A stretch of 64,000 bases of DNA from Clostridium puniceum. Its GTDB lineage: Bacteria; Bacillota; Clostridia; Clostridiales; Clostridiaceae. The position numbers were made by a program, and so were the translations under genes. The notes below the pieces were generated by a model. That model worked only from the letters and a program-made list of their open reading frames with translations. It ran no database searches and was not told the origin of the DNA. Positions 42,167 through 50,821 of the stretch are shown piece after piece. Within the stretch, counting starts at the first letter, position 1, and each line of letters starts with the position of its first letter. The stretch covers positions 20,989 through 84,988 of the forward strand of contig NZ_LZZM01000105.1 of assembly GCF_002006345.1 (NCBI RefSeq), written 5' to 3'.

Positions 42167-43927
42167 TTATTTTAGGATACTAATGATATCTTCTACCATT
42201 TGCTCATCTGTAAGTCTATTTTTTTTCATAAGTTCCTTTGGAACATAACGATCTAGTAACTCTTTCTTGATACCATAATTTAATACCTTCACGTCAGAAG
42301 GACCATAATATCTTGCAATCTTTTCACCAAAGCCACCATCTAAAATGCCATCTTCAAGGGTAATTACAAGTTTATGCTCTTTTTTCAAGCTATCCAATAA
42401 TTCTTCATCAATACCTGTGATATACTTTGGATTAATCAAAGTAGCTTCAATGCCATTTTCCTTTGAAAGTTTTGTTACAACATCTTGACCAAGCTGATAG
42501 AAATCTCCAAGTGCAATAACTGCAACATCTTTTCCTGTTTTTGTCACTTGATATTTATTCAATTTAGAATAATCTGTTGTATCTTCAATTCCACTTTCTA
42601 TTACTCCCATTGCGGGAACACGAATAGCTACAGGATGAGCTTGTTGCTTCATTCCCCAATTAAGCATAGCAAAATATTCTTCCTTACAGGTTGGAGCAAG
42701 ATATACCATATTTGGAATGTTACTCATCATACCAATATCATATAATCCAAGATGTGTTACATCATTCATTCCATAAACTGATGCTGCATTTACAAGTATT
42801 ACTGCTGGATTATTATTTATGCACAAATCCTGTGAAAGCTGGTCATATGTTCTTTGAAGAAATGTACTATATACTCCATAAACTGGTTTTCCCCCATTTG
42901 CTGCAATTCCTGATGCTAAAGCAACAGCATGTTCTTCAGCAATACCAACATCCACAAATTGTTTACCAGCTTCCTTTCTTCTTTCTGGTACAAAACCAAG
43001 CACTGTTGGAGTTGCTGATGTAATAGCAACAACTGTTGGATCTTGTTTCATCATGTTTAATAGGTATTTTGCTGTAAGATTACTATAATCTTCTGCACCA
43101 CCCATAGAGAACTTTGATTCCCCTGTCTCTAATACAAAAGGCATTCCCCAGTGCCATTGTTCCTTATTCTTTTCAGCAAATGCTAAGCCTTTTCCTTTAA
43201 TTGTATGAATATGAACAACTACTGGATGCTCTGTATCCTTAACCTTGTTAAATACCTCAATTAACTGATTTAAATCATGGCCATCTTTTACATAATGGTA
43301 ATCTAAGCCCATTGCTTTAAAGAAGTTACATTGGCTTTGCCCATCTGTATCTCTAAGTTCTTTAAGATTTTTATATAAACCGCCATAGTTTTCTGCTATA
43401 GACATATCATTATCATTTACAATAATAATCATGTTTGTTCCTGCTTCAGCAGCATTATTTACCCCTTCATATGCTTCTCCACCACTTAAAGAGCCATCTC
43501 CAATAATAGCAATAACATTATCCTTCTCATCTTTTAAGTCTCTTGCTTTAGCAAGACCGCAGGCAAGACTTATGGATGTAGAAGTATGTCCGATGTTAAA
43601 AAAGTCATGTTTACTTTCTTCTGGATTGGAATATCCAGACACTTCATCATATTTTTCAGAATTGATAAATGCTTCCTTTCTTCCAGTAAGCATTTTATGA
43701 ACATAGCTTTGATGAGAAACATCATAAACAATCTTATCTTTTGGTGAATTAAATACATGATGCAATGCAACAGTAAGTTCCACAATTCCAAGATTAGGCC
43801 CAATATGTCCTCCATGCTCACTTAATTTTTTAAGCAGTACCTGACGGATTTCTGAACTTAAATCCTTCATTTCATTTACTGATAATTTTTTTATGTCTTC
43901 TGGTGAATTAATTTTTTCTAAATACAT
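42167..43927 (-). CDS. DXS-like thiamine-diphosphate enzyme lacking the GAP phosphate-binding arginines
   Basis: A 586-residue protein read leftward from ATG 43927 with GGAGGATAAC upstream. The overall order is that of 1-deoxyxylulose-5-phosphate synthase: GGHIGPNLG (H41), YDVSHQSYVHKMLTGR, GHTSTSIS, ThDP motif GDGSLSGGEAYEGVNN, FVDVGIAEEH (E331) and YSTFLQRTYDQ (Y353). But DRAG of true DXS is NAAS (380-383), THQG is preceded by N388 instead of Asp (THLG at 391-394), and RYPRG is RVPAM (436-440). Both Arg residues that hold the glyceraldehyde-3-phosphate phosphate (E. coli R420, R478) and D427 are thus replaced. It probably condenses pyruvate with a non-phosphorylated or different aldehyde. 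The divergent MerR gene likely controls it. Confidence 0.85.
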   Translation of the reverse strand: MYLEKINSPEDIKKLSVNEMKDLSSEIRQVLLKKLSEHGGHIGPNLGIVELTVALHHVFNSPKDKIVYDVSHQSYVHKMLTGRKEAFINSEKYDEVSGYSNPEESKHDFFNIGHTSTSISLACGLAKARDLKDEKDNVIAIIGDGSLSGGEAYEGVNNAAEAGTNMIIIVNDNDMSIAENYGGLYKNLKELRDTDGQSQCNFFKAMGLDYHYVKDGHDLNQLIEVFNKVKDTEHPVVVHIHTIKGKGLAFAEKNKEQWHWGMPFVLETGESKFSMGGAEDYSNLTAKYLLNMMKQDPTVVAITSATPTVLGFVPERRKEAGKQFVDVGIAEEHAVALASGIAANGGKPVYGVYSTFLQRTYDQLSQDLCINNNPAVILVNAASVYGMNDVTHLGLYDIGMMSNIPNMVYLAPTCKEEYFAMLNWGMKQQAHPVAIRVPAMGVIESGIEDTTDYSKLNKYQVTKTGKDVAVIALGDFYQLGQDVVTKLSKENGIEATLINPKYITGIDEELLDSLKKEHKLVITLEDGILDGGFGEKIARYYGPSDVKVLNYGIKKELLDRYVPKELMKKNRLTDEQMVEDIISILK

Positions 43928-44049
43928 ATGTTATCCTCCTATAATTCCTCTGTAATATTTACTGTATTTATGGATTTTCAATTTGAAATCACAGCCAAAG
44001 CTTTTACTAGATATAGCTTTAACTTGTAAGTTATTTGACTTCTATTGAA

Positions 44050-44080
44050 ATTGTAATACTTAAAGTTAACTTTAAGTCAA
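44050..44080 (-). promoter_or_regulatory. MerR-type promoter with 19-bp spacer and palindromic operator
   Basis: On the minus strand TTGACT (44080-44075) and TACAAT (44055-44050) are separated by 19 bp, the hallmark of promoters activated by MerR proteins. The perfect 20-bp palindrome ACTTAAAGTTAACTTTAAGT (44058-44077) fills the spacer. It lies 123 bp upstream of the DXS-like start and 162 bp from the divergent MerR gene. Confidence 0.82.
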
Positions 44081-44241
44081 TACTTTTTATAAAAAAACTT
44101 TGAAAATTTATCTTATAATATTTATTATGTACTTTTTGAATTTATATATATGTTGCAATTAAAATTTTACATTTAATTAATATACATTGACATTTCTGAT
44201 TTTTAATGATATTTCTATTATAAAAAGAGAGGGGATGCTCT

Positions 44242-44655
44242 ATGTATTATTCTATTGGTGAAGTTGCTGAAAAATTAAATTTACCTAAATCTACTATACG
44301 CTATTACGACAAAGAAGGATTACTTCCATTTGTTGAACGTAAAGAATCTGGTATTCGTATGTTTGCTGAATCTGATATGTCCATGTTACAAGTTATAGAA
44401 TGCTTAAAAAGTACTGGATTGTCTATAAAAGATATTAAAAAATTTAGTGAGTGGTGTTTAAAAGGAGATCAGACTCTGCAAGAACGTTATGAACTATTTT
44501 TAGAGAGCAAGAAAAACGTTGAAGAACAAATAGCAGATTTACAAAAATCACTTGAACTAATTGAGCATAAATGTTGGTATTACGAAACTGCTTTAGAAGC
44601 AGGAACTGAAAGTATACATAAAAATATGTCAAAGGATGGTAATAATCGTGAGTAA
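44242..44655 (+). CDS. MerR-family transcriptional regulator
   Basis: A 137-residue regulator with GAGAGGGG before ATG 44242. Winged helix YYSIGEVAEKLNLPKSTIRY then YDKEGLLPF, coiled coil in the second half (ERYELFLESKKNVEEQIADL). It has no C-terminal metal-binding cysteine cluster (single Cys at about residue 54, 67 and 110 positions are dispersed), so an organic effector or electrophile is likelier than a metal. It is transcribed divergently from the DXS-like gene; the operator at 44058-44077 is its obvious target. A terminator follows. Confidence 0.9.
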   Translation: MYYSIGEVAEKLNLPKSTIRYYDKEGLLPFVERKESGIRMFAESDMSMLQVIECLKSTGLSIKDIKKFSEWCLKGDQTLQERYELFLESKKNVEEQIADLQKSLELIEHKCWYYETALEAGTESIHKNMSKDGNNRE

Positions 44656-44663
44656 GGTTTTAA

Positions 44664-44692
44664 GGCTGTTGTGTAAATGCAACAGTCTTTTT
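44664..44692 (+). terminator. Intrinsic terminator after merR-type gene
   Basis: GGCTGTTG (44664-44671) pairs with CAACAGTC (44680-44687), then TTTTT. Confidence 0.75.
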
Positions 44693-44746
44693 AATTGGTA
44701 AAAAGACTGTAAAGTGAATTATTTTATAAAATTTCTAGTTATATTT

Positions 44747-45220
44747 TTATATTCTTTTAATAATTGCGTTTAATGCTTTTTTCCACCAAAGAGAGCTTGT
44801 ACCTATTATTGCTATAAAGAAAAACATTATTATGTTATGTATAAAAGCTCCACTTTGAAAACTTGATATTGTTTTAAATGATCCAAGCCGTATCAAATGC
44901 AACACTATAATTGTAAGATATGTTGCTGTATAAATTAATCGAAATATTTTATTTGTTAGATATAATATTTTTCTTAGTTTCTTATCTTCTCGCAATTTTA
45001 TAAGAATGGTAATTAATGAGGTTACATACGCCACAGTCATAGCACAAATAACACGCATCATTTTGGGTTCATTAGAATTGTTATAAATCAGCAATATATA
45101 GCTGTTTACTCCAATGAAACCAACATAAAGTATATCCCATAATATTAATGATTTTTTTGATGTTGAAAATCTTTTATATAAGTGTACTATTGATTTCTGC
45201 AATTTTGTGAACCACTTCAA
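44747..45220 (-). CDS. Hypothetical membrane protein, four spans
   Basis: A 157-residue protein read leftward from TTG at 45220, with GGAG about 10 bases upstream on the minus strand. Four hydrophobic segments lie at about 26-46, 58-76, 90-111 and 125-144, after a basic N-terminus (KLQKSIVHLYKRFSTSKK). No motif is recognised. It is convergent with the MerR gene. The start codon is uncertain because TTG is rare and the next in-frame ATG comes far into the protein. Confidence 0.5.
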   Translation of the reverse strand: MKWFTKLQKSIVHLYKRFSTSKKSLILWDILYVGFIGVNSYILLIYNNSNEPKMMRVICAMTVAYVTSLITILIKLREDKKLRKILYLTNKIFRLIYTATYLTIIVLHLIRLGSFKTISSFQSGAFIHNIIMFFFIAIIGTSSLWWKKALNAIIKRI

Positions 45221-45454
45221 ACCTTATCACTCCATCTGAACAATTTTATTATTTACAGTACCTCAAGGCAAGTATGTCATAAAATCTACAAATAAGTATT
45301 TCAGATAGATTACTACTTTAATTTTTTATTTAAATACTTTAAAAATTAAACAGTATCGTATCATAATCTTGTCTATGAGAACTTGATTGAGAATTAACAT
45401 TGATATTTCAAGATTCAATTACCATAAACCTTATTTATATATTAAAATCACAAG

Positions 45455-45553
45455 GTAAACTGAAAGTAAACAAAATAATAAATTAATTAAAATACTGCTA
45501 GAAAGCAATTAATAGATTATTAAAAAATCTTTTTAAGTTTACATTTGGTTTAC
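45455..45553 (+). promoter_or_regulatory. Tandem GTAAAC boxes, candidate response-regulator sites
   Basis: GTAAACTGAAAGTAAAC (45455-45471) has two GTAAAC boxes with an 11-bp period; the inverse arrangement GTTTACATTTGGTTTAC is at 45537-45553, and a single box at 45594-45599. Direct repeats of 11-bp period are typical OmpR/PhoB-type binding sites; the response regulator at 46395 is a candidate. The rest of the 45221-45766 gap shows no gene. Confidence 0.4.
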
Positions 45554-45766
45554 AGTTAGCATTTAGACTAATATCGAAGGTTACGAATGAAAAGTAAACT
45601 AAGAAAGGAAATTTGTAAATTGACACACTTGCTAAAAAACTGAAAATGGCTAGCGTAACCTTGCCAATATAGGAATTAAATTTTATACAAGTATTAAGGG
45701 TAAAGGTCTAATAATCAAAAGAAACTTAATATAATCGAAGATAAAAATTGAAAGGATTGATTTAAG

Positions 45767-46168
45767 ATGAATAAAAATTTTCAAGAAGCAATAAGAGATA
45801 GACTTCAGAATGGATTTAAGAATTGGAATAATGGTTACGAAGCATGGTTAGAATGGTGTAATACATTATATGAGCCGGATGCACATTATAACGTTTATGG
45901 AAAACGCCTGACACTTCAGCAATATAAGGACATGATGGGAGAGTTCTTCTCAGTATTCGAGGTTCAATTAGGTGATTTTTATAATATGCTCGTTCAAGAT
46001 GATTGGTGTGCAATTCGATATTCCGTACAGATTACAAATAAGAAAACTGGGAAGAAGATTGAACAGATGACTATGGAGTTCGTTAATTTTAAGGATAATC
46101 CTGAACCTATAGGAGCTAGAGTCATAGAAGGCTGGGCACTTTCTGACATCCAACTTTCGGCGGATTAA
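45767..46168 (+). CDS. SnoaL/NTF2-like protein
   Basis: A 133-residue protein with AAAGGATTG before ATG 45767. The features WLEWCNTLYEPDAHYNVYGK, LTLQQYKDMMGEFFSVFEVQ and RVIEGWALSD fit the SnoaL-like NTF2 fold (a small conical ligand-binding or isomerase-type protein). It differs from the NTF2-like protein at 685-1065. Its codon use is more GC-rich than most genes here, like the following two-component genes. Possible targets are the tandem boxes upstream. Catalytic function unknown. Confidence 0.65.
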   Translation: MNKNFQEAIRDRLQNGFKNWNNGYEAWLEWCNTLYEPDAHYNVYGKRLTLQQYKDMMGEFFSVFEVQLGDFYNMLVQDDWCAIRYSVQITNKKTGKKIEQMTMEFVNFKDNPEPIGARVIEGWALSDIQLSAD

Positions 46169-46314
46169 ACTATGCCATTCTTAATAATATACTTTGTAGG
46201 ATTTATCAAGGATGAATTTGGGAGAATTAAAGAATTGAGGAAATAAAATAGATTTTTTCAAGATGAAAAATGGACTCAAATTTTCATATAACTTTACAAC
46301 TAATAAATGGATTA

Positions 46315-46357
46315 AAAAAGGGTAAAGATAAGATTAAAAGTTATCTTTATCCTTTTG
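46315..46357 (+). terminator. Intrinsic terminator
   Basis: AAAAAGGGTAAAGATAA (from 46315) pairs with TTATCTTTATCCTTTT (46341-46356) with one G-T pair. Confidence 0.75.
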
Positions 46358-46394
46358 AAATCTTATATATAATTATTTATAAGGAGGTATTACT

Positions 46395-47099
46395 ATGGCT
46401 ACAATTTTAATCGCAGAAGATGATAAAAATATCCAATTGCTTATAGTAGCAAGGCTTAAATCTCGTTATAAGATTATATGTGCAAATGACGGTCAGGAAG
46501 CACTTGATATTATTGAATCACAGAAGGTTGATCTTCTAATTGCAGATATTATGATGCCACGTATAGATGGATTCCATTTGGTAAGGACAATCCGCAGGAA
46601 CAATCTTACAATACCAGTCCTTATGCTGACCGCGAAGCAATCATTTGATGATAAGCGTATGGGATTTTCGTCAGGGACTGACGATTATATGACAAAACCA
46701 GTAAATTATGAAGAGTTGATATGGCGGATTGAGGCACTTTTGCGTCGTGCGCATATCGCCAGTGAAAATAAAATGATTATTGGTAATGTGACATTGGATT
46801 CCACCTCATATACAATAACAGTTGGAAGAAAAATAAGTGATTTACCTAAAAAGGAATTTGATCTATTGTTTAAACTTTTATCATATCCAAGTCAGATATT
46901 TACTAAAAATCAATTACTTGATGATATTTGGGGTTATGACTCTGAAAGTGGAGAAGATACAGTAAAAACTCACATCAGCAGACTGCGAAATAAACTTCAA
47001 GATGTTGATGAATTTAAAATCATTACGATCAAAGGGCTTGGATATAAAGCCGAGATGACCGGAGGAAAGAACGATGTTAGGCAAAAAGAAAAAAACTAA
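46395..47099 (+). CDS. OmpR/PhoB-family response regulator 2
   Basis: A 234-residue regulator with AAGGAGG before ATG 46395. Receiver residues: E8-D9-D10, phosphoacceptor D52 (LLIADIMMP), T-A switch in LMLTAKQS and K in MTKPVNYEE. The C-terminal winged helix has LPKKEFDLLFKLLSYPSQIF, then HISRLRNKL and IKGLGYKAE. It overlaps the kinase by 26 bp. Codons such as CGC, CGT and CGA are much more common here than in neighbours, so the pair may be acquired from a more GC-rich Firmicute. Confidence 0.92.
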   Translation: MATILIAEDDKNIQLLIVARLKSRYKIICANDGQEALDIIESQKVDLLIADIMMPRIDGFHLVRTIRRNNLTIPVLMLTAKQSFDDKRMGFSSGTDDYMTKPVNYEELIWRIEALLRRAHIASENKMIIGNVTLDSTSYTITVGRKISDLPKKEFDLLFKLLSYPSQIFTKNQLLDDIWGYDSESGEDTVKTHISRLRNKLQDVDEFKIITIKGLGYKAEMTGGKNDVRQKEKN

Positions 47100-48111
47100 C
47101 AAAAAACTAGTGCAGTGGTTTGTCTTTCAGGCAGCTATAGTCATGATATCATCTGTTATGATATTTGCACTGGTAGATTTTGTTGATAATTATATATACG
47201 ATGGAAACAAACAGTATGATTCTATTCGCGCAATCGGCATGTTTTTTCCGATGAGCTTGATTATGGGAAGCATATCCTATTTTTCTGCCAAGGCATTATA
47301 TCGCTATATTTCTAAATTAATCTTAGTAATTAGTAAGGTATCAAGTGGGGATTTTAACATTCATCTTGACCCCAATAAAGCTGGCCCACTAAAAGATGTA
47401 TATATAAATTTTAATAAAATGGTTACAGAACTTCAAAGTGTGCAGACTTTGCGTAACGACTTTATTAATAATTTCTCTCATGAATTCAAAACTCCTATTA
47501 CTTCAATTAATGGTTTTGCAAAGCTTCTACTTGAGGAAAGCGTTTCGGAAGAAGATAAGGTCACTTATCTGAAAATCATAGCTCATGAGTCTGAACGTCT
47601 CGCGTCACTTGCAAACAGTTCACTTCTTCTTTCCAAACTGGAGTCACAACAGTTTATAGTAGATAAAAAAACTTATTATCTCGACGAGCAGATAAAACAG
47701 TGTGCAATTATTTTATCCACAGAATGGACTAAGAAAGAAATTGAATTTTCTGCTGATTTAGAGCATATCCAATATTACGGCAATTCTGACCTTATGCAGC
47801 ATGTATGGATAAATTTGATAACTAATGCAATCAAATTTACCCCAGAGCATGGTGAGATATCACTTACATTAAAAAAAGAAAATAATTTTATTAAAATTAT
47901 AATATCCGATACAGGTAAAGGCATAAGCAAAGAAGACATTGATCAGATTTTAGTAAAGTATTACCAGGGTGACTCATCTCATTTAAATGAAGGACTTGGA
48001 CTTGGACTTTCAATAGTTAATAGAATCGTAGAGCTGTGTGACGGTAAAATAGAGGTAAAGAGTATAATCCATGAAGGCAGCACATTTACGGTATACTTAC
48101 CATATAATTAA
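47074..48111 (+). CDS. Sensor histidine kinase 2 (short extracellular loop)
   Basis: A 345-residue kinase from ATG 47074 inside the regulator's 3' end (GGAGG upstream). Two membrane segments (about 13-36 and 53-72) enclose only about 16 outside residues, so it senses within the membrane. A HAMP-like stretch (about 78-122) leads to the H-box NFSHEFKTP with H136, N-box NLITNAIKFTP, G1 SDTGKGI and G2 GLGLGLS. All catalytic boxes are canonical, unlike the kinase at 2343. This architecture is common in kinases that sense membrane-active antimicrobials. Confidence 0.9.
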   Translation: MLGKKKKTNKKLVQWFVFQAAIVMISSVMIFALVDFVDNYIYDGNKQYDSIRAIGMFFPMSLIMGSISYFSAKALYRYISKLILVISKVSSGDFNIHLDPNKAGPLKDVYINFNKMVTELQSVQTLRNDFINNFSHEFKTPITSINGFAKLLLEESVSEEDKVTYLKIIAHESERLASLANSSLLLSKLESQQFIVDKKTYYLDEQIKQCAIILSTEWTKKEIEFSADLEHIQYYGNSDLMQHVWINLITNAIKFTPEHGEISLTLKKENNFIKIIISDTGKGISKEDIDQILVKYYQGDSSHLNEGLGLGLSIVNRIVELCDGKIEVKSIIHEGSTFTVYLPYN

Positions 48112-48164
48112 AACTTCAAAGATGACTAGAAAAATTTTAACATGATGAAGGAGAAATAATTGAG

Positions 48165-49754
48165 GTGGATAATATTTTCTCATATATTAGATGGCGCGGA
48201 GACATTAGTTTTAATGAACGCCCCTTTAATGAAGTAGATAATTTAATTTTAGCTGTATTAGCGTATATTGATTTTTCAGGAATTATACCTGAAATATTTA
48301 TAGGATCTATCACATTAAAAGAAGCTTATAAATTAATTTGTGGTAAAAATCATGGGGCAGATGGATTTAAAATACATGCTTTTTTAGATTTATCTCGCTC
48401 CTTTTTTGAGAAAATGGCATATTCCAAAAGATTTGGAAATGCCAAGCTTTCTAATTATAAAGATATATGTGATGAGGAGTTACAAATTCAATTTGCAGCA
48501 CTGCATGTCGATTTAGGTGATGGAACTGTCTATGTTGCTTTTCGAGGAACAGATCAAACTATTCTTGGATGGCGCGAAGATTTTTCTATGAGTTTTCAAA
48601 CAGTGCCAGCTCAGCAGGAAGCGGTAAGATATTTGGAACAAACTATGAATGTTGATTATAAAAAGTATCGTATTGGAGGACATTCAAAAGGGGGAAATCT
48701 TGCTGTTTATTCTGCTATGATGTGTAATGATATTCTGAAAAATAAAATTATTGAAATTTACGATAATGATGGTCCAGGGGTTTGCAAAGAGATGCTTCAG
48801 GTAAAGAAGTTTAAAGCAATTCAACATAAGATTATTAGAATTATTCCGCAATTTAGCGTGATTGGAATGTTGTTTGAGCATGACAGACCGCATAAAATTG
48901 TAAAGAGCAGTGCCACTGGTATAATGCAGCATGATCCGATGACATGGGAGGTAGATGCTGAATATTTTTTTGAAGTAAACGATCTCATGCCTGAATGTAA
49001 AACTGTTAATCAAATTTTTGATACTTGGATTAAAGAGGTTAATATGGAGCAACGACGAATTTTCACAAAGAACTTTTTTGATGGATTAGAAGCTGGGGGA
49101 GCAAAGCTAATAACAGATGTAGCCAATGGTGGAATAAATGGATTTGAATTTATATTGACGACTATGTTGAGTTCAGAAAAAGATACCAAGATAGTGGCTG
49201 GTAAGTTTATTAAATCAGTTATGAAGAGCTTGCAAGGAATTAATTGGAAAACAAAAAATACAATAAAAGGCACTTGTGTTGCGTTTCTTGGATTATTTTT
49301 TATGCAGTTACCAGAACATGCATTACAAATTATAGGCATGGTAGCTATTTTGGTAATATTAGCTTTTTCTGTAAGAAGAATAATTTATAGAGCTACTCAG
49401 AATACAAATTATAAAATTGTTAATAGGTACAGTATAATTTTCTATAGTGGGACTGTTAGTCTTGCAGTGTTTTTTATACTAAAAGAAAATGCAATTATGT
49501 TTTCTACTAATTTTAGTTTAGGAGTGATATTAGTTAGTATTGGGATATTAAAGCTAAAGAGTGTGGCAAAATGTTTAGATAAAGAGCGAAAATTTTGGTT
49601 CATACCATTAGCATATGCGCTGTTATTTATTATTTTGGGTGTTGTTGCCATTGTTTCAGCAAATCGTGTTATGAGTATGTATATTTTTGTAGTAGGAGTT
49701 ACTATGATTATTGAAGGATTATACGAAGTAATAGTTGGAATTATTCAACAGTAG
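48165..49754 (+). CDS. Mbeg1-like (DUF2974) hydrolase fused to a membrane domain
   Basis: A 529-residue protein starting at GTG 48165 with AAGGAG at 48148-48153. The N-terminal 300 residues are an alpha/beta hydrolase of the Mbeg1/DUF2974 type, with YVAFRGTDQTILGWREDF and the nucleophile elbow GGHSKGGN (Ser about 174). The last 200 residues contain about six hydrophobic segments with a HdeD-like feel (GLFFMQLPEHALQIIGMVAI ... MSMYIFVVGVTMIIEGLYEV, given by ends). It follows the histidine kinase by 53 bp and might be in the same transcript. The lipid or peptide substrate is unknown. Confidence 0.8.
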   Translation: MDNIFSYIRWRGDISFNERPFNEVDNLILAVLAYIDFSGIIPEIFIGSITLKEAYKLICGKNHGADGFKIHAFLDLSRSFFEKMAYSKRFGNAKLSNYKDICDEELQIQFAALHVDLGDGTVYVAFRGTDQTILGWREDFSMSFQTVPAQQEAVRYLEQTMNVDYKKYRIGGHSKGGNLAVYSAMMCNDILKNKIIEIYDNDGPGVCKEMLQVKKFKAIQHKIIRIIPQFSVIGMLFEHDRPHKIVKSSATGIMQHDPMTWEVDAEYFFEVNDLMPECKTVNQIFDTWIKEVNMEQRRIFTKNFFDGLEAGGAKLITDVANGGINGFEFILTTMLSSEKDTKIVAGKFIKSVMKSLQGINWKTKNTIKGTCVAFLGLFFMQLPEHALQIIGMVAILVILAFSVRRIIYRATQNTNYKIVNRYSIIFYSGTVSLAVFFILKENAIMFSTNFSLGVILVSIGILKLKSVAKCLDKERKFWFIPLAYALLFIILGVVAIVSANRVMSMYIFVVGVTMIIEGLYEVIVGIIQQ

Positions 49755-49873
49755 CATTATAAAAATCTTTGAAATTAAATATAATTACATTCAAAAATAC
49801 TATCAATTACTTTACTTTGCAAGACAAAGCTGTCTAAATTATTGTAATATGGTAGTTGTTGAATAAAAATAAA

Positions 49874-49909
49874 AAATATTACTGGAAATCAAGATTTCCA
49901 GTAATATTT
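49874..49909. terminator. Bidirectional terminator
   Basis: AAATATTACTGGAAATC (49874-49890) pairs perfectly with GATTTCCAGTAATATTT (49893-49909) between two convergent genes. Confidence 0.85.
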
Positions 49910-49993
49910 CAATAACTAATTTACTATTAACATAAAACTATTTAGAATCTCGTTATTAGTGTCTAACACCTAAAAATAATATGTTTTTAAATT

Positions 49994-50821
49994 TTATTTA
50001 GCACTAGTAAGAGCAGTTACTAGAGCAGCTTCCTCATCGGAAGTTATAGTGCCATCTGTAACTAGAGTATCAAGTAAAGTTTTGAATTTGTCTCCACGTT
50101 TACTATTATCTTTATTATTATGCTTTTCAGCAAGAGCAGTTTCAATAGCATTTGCTTTATTAGAAGATATAGTTCCAGTTGTAACTAAATTATTAACAAC
50201 AGTCTTAAAGTTACCTTTAGCACTAGTAAGAGCAGTTTCAATAGCAGTTTCTTCATCAGAAGATATAGTTCCATCTGTAACTAGAGCATCAAGTAAATTT
50301 TTGAATTTGTCTTCACGTTTACCATTTCCATTATCTTTATTATTATGCTTTTCAGTAAGAGCAGTTTCAATAGCAGTTGCTTTATCAGAAGATATAGTTC
50401 CAGTTGCAACTAAATTATCAAGAACAGTCTTAAGGTCGCCTTTAACACCAGTAAGAACAGATAATACAGCAGTTTCTTCATCAGAAGATATAGTTCCATC
50501 TGTAACTAGAGTATCAAGTAAATTTTTGAATTTATCTCCATGCTTACCATTAATATTACTATTATTCTTATCATTATGCTTTTCAGTAAGAACAGTTTCA
50601 ATAGCAGCTGCTTTATCAGAAGATATGGTTCCAGCTGATACTAAATTATCAAGAACAGTTTTGAAGTCATCTTTATGTTTGCCATGTGACCTTGTTACGT
50701 TTTTAGTTGTACTTGTTACTGTAGCTGTTGTTGTATCAGCAAATACCGAAGTTGCAGATATCATCATGCTTGCCATAAGAATTCCTGTAATAACTTTACT
50801 TTTAATATTTTTGTTTTTCAT
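49994..50821 (-). CDS. Secreted tandem-repeat protein
   Basis: A 275-residue protein read leftward from ATG 50821 (AAGGAAG site; an upstream start at 50860 lacks one). The signal peptide (MKNKNIKSKVITGILMASMM onward) ends at about SVFA. The mature part is three tandem units of about 75 residues, each of two related halves: one with LDNLV(S/A/T)(A/T)GTISSDKA and a linker EKHN(D/N)K, the other with FKNLLDTLVTDGTISSDEET. Six half-units give alternating helices, probably a helical solenoid or calcium-independent EF-like bundle. Function unknown; surface or spore-coat role possible. The DNA repeats are 200-plus bp and could recombine. Confidence 0.7.
   Translation of the reverse strand: MKNKNIKSKVITGILMASMMISATSVFADTTTATVTSTTKNVTRSHGKHKDDFKTVLDNLVSAGTISSDKAAAIETVLTEKHNDKNNSNINGKHGDKFKNLLDTLVTDGTISSDEETAVLSVLTGVKGDLKTVLDNLVATGTISSDKATAIETALTEKHNNKDNGNGKREDKFKNLLDALVTDGTISSDEETAIETALTSAKGNFKTVVNNLVTTGTISSNKANAIETALAEKHNNKDNSKRGDKFKTLLDTLVTDGTITSDEEAALVTALTSAK
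50049..50780. repeat. Direct DNA repeats within the secreted protein gene
   Basis: Strings such as TCATCAGAAGATATAGTTCC and TTATTATGCTTTTCAG recur at about 225-bp spacing (for example near 50255, 50385, 50475 and near 50338, 50575). They underlie the protein repeats and are close enough to allow unit gain or loss. Confidence 0.6.
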
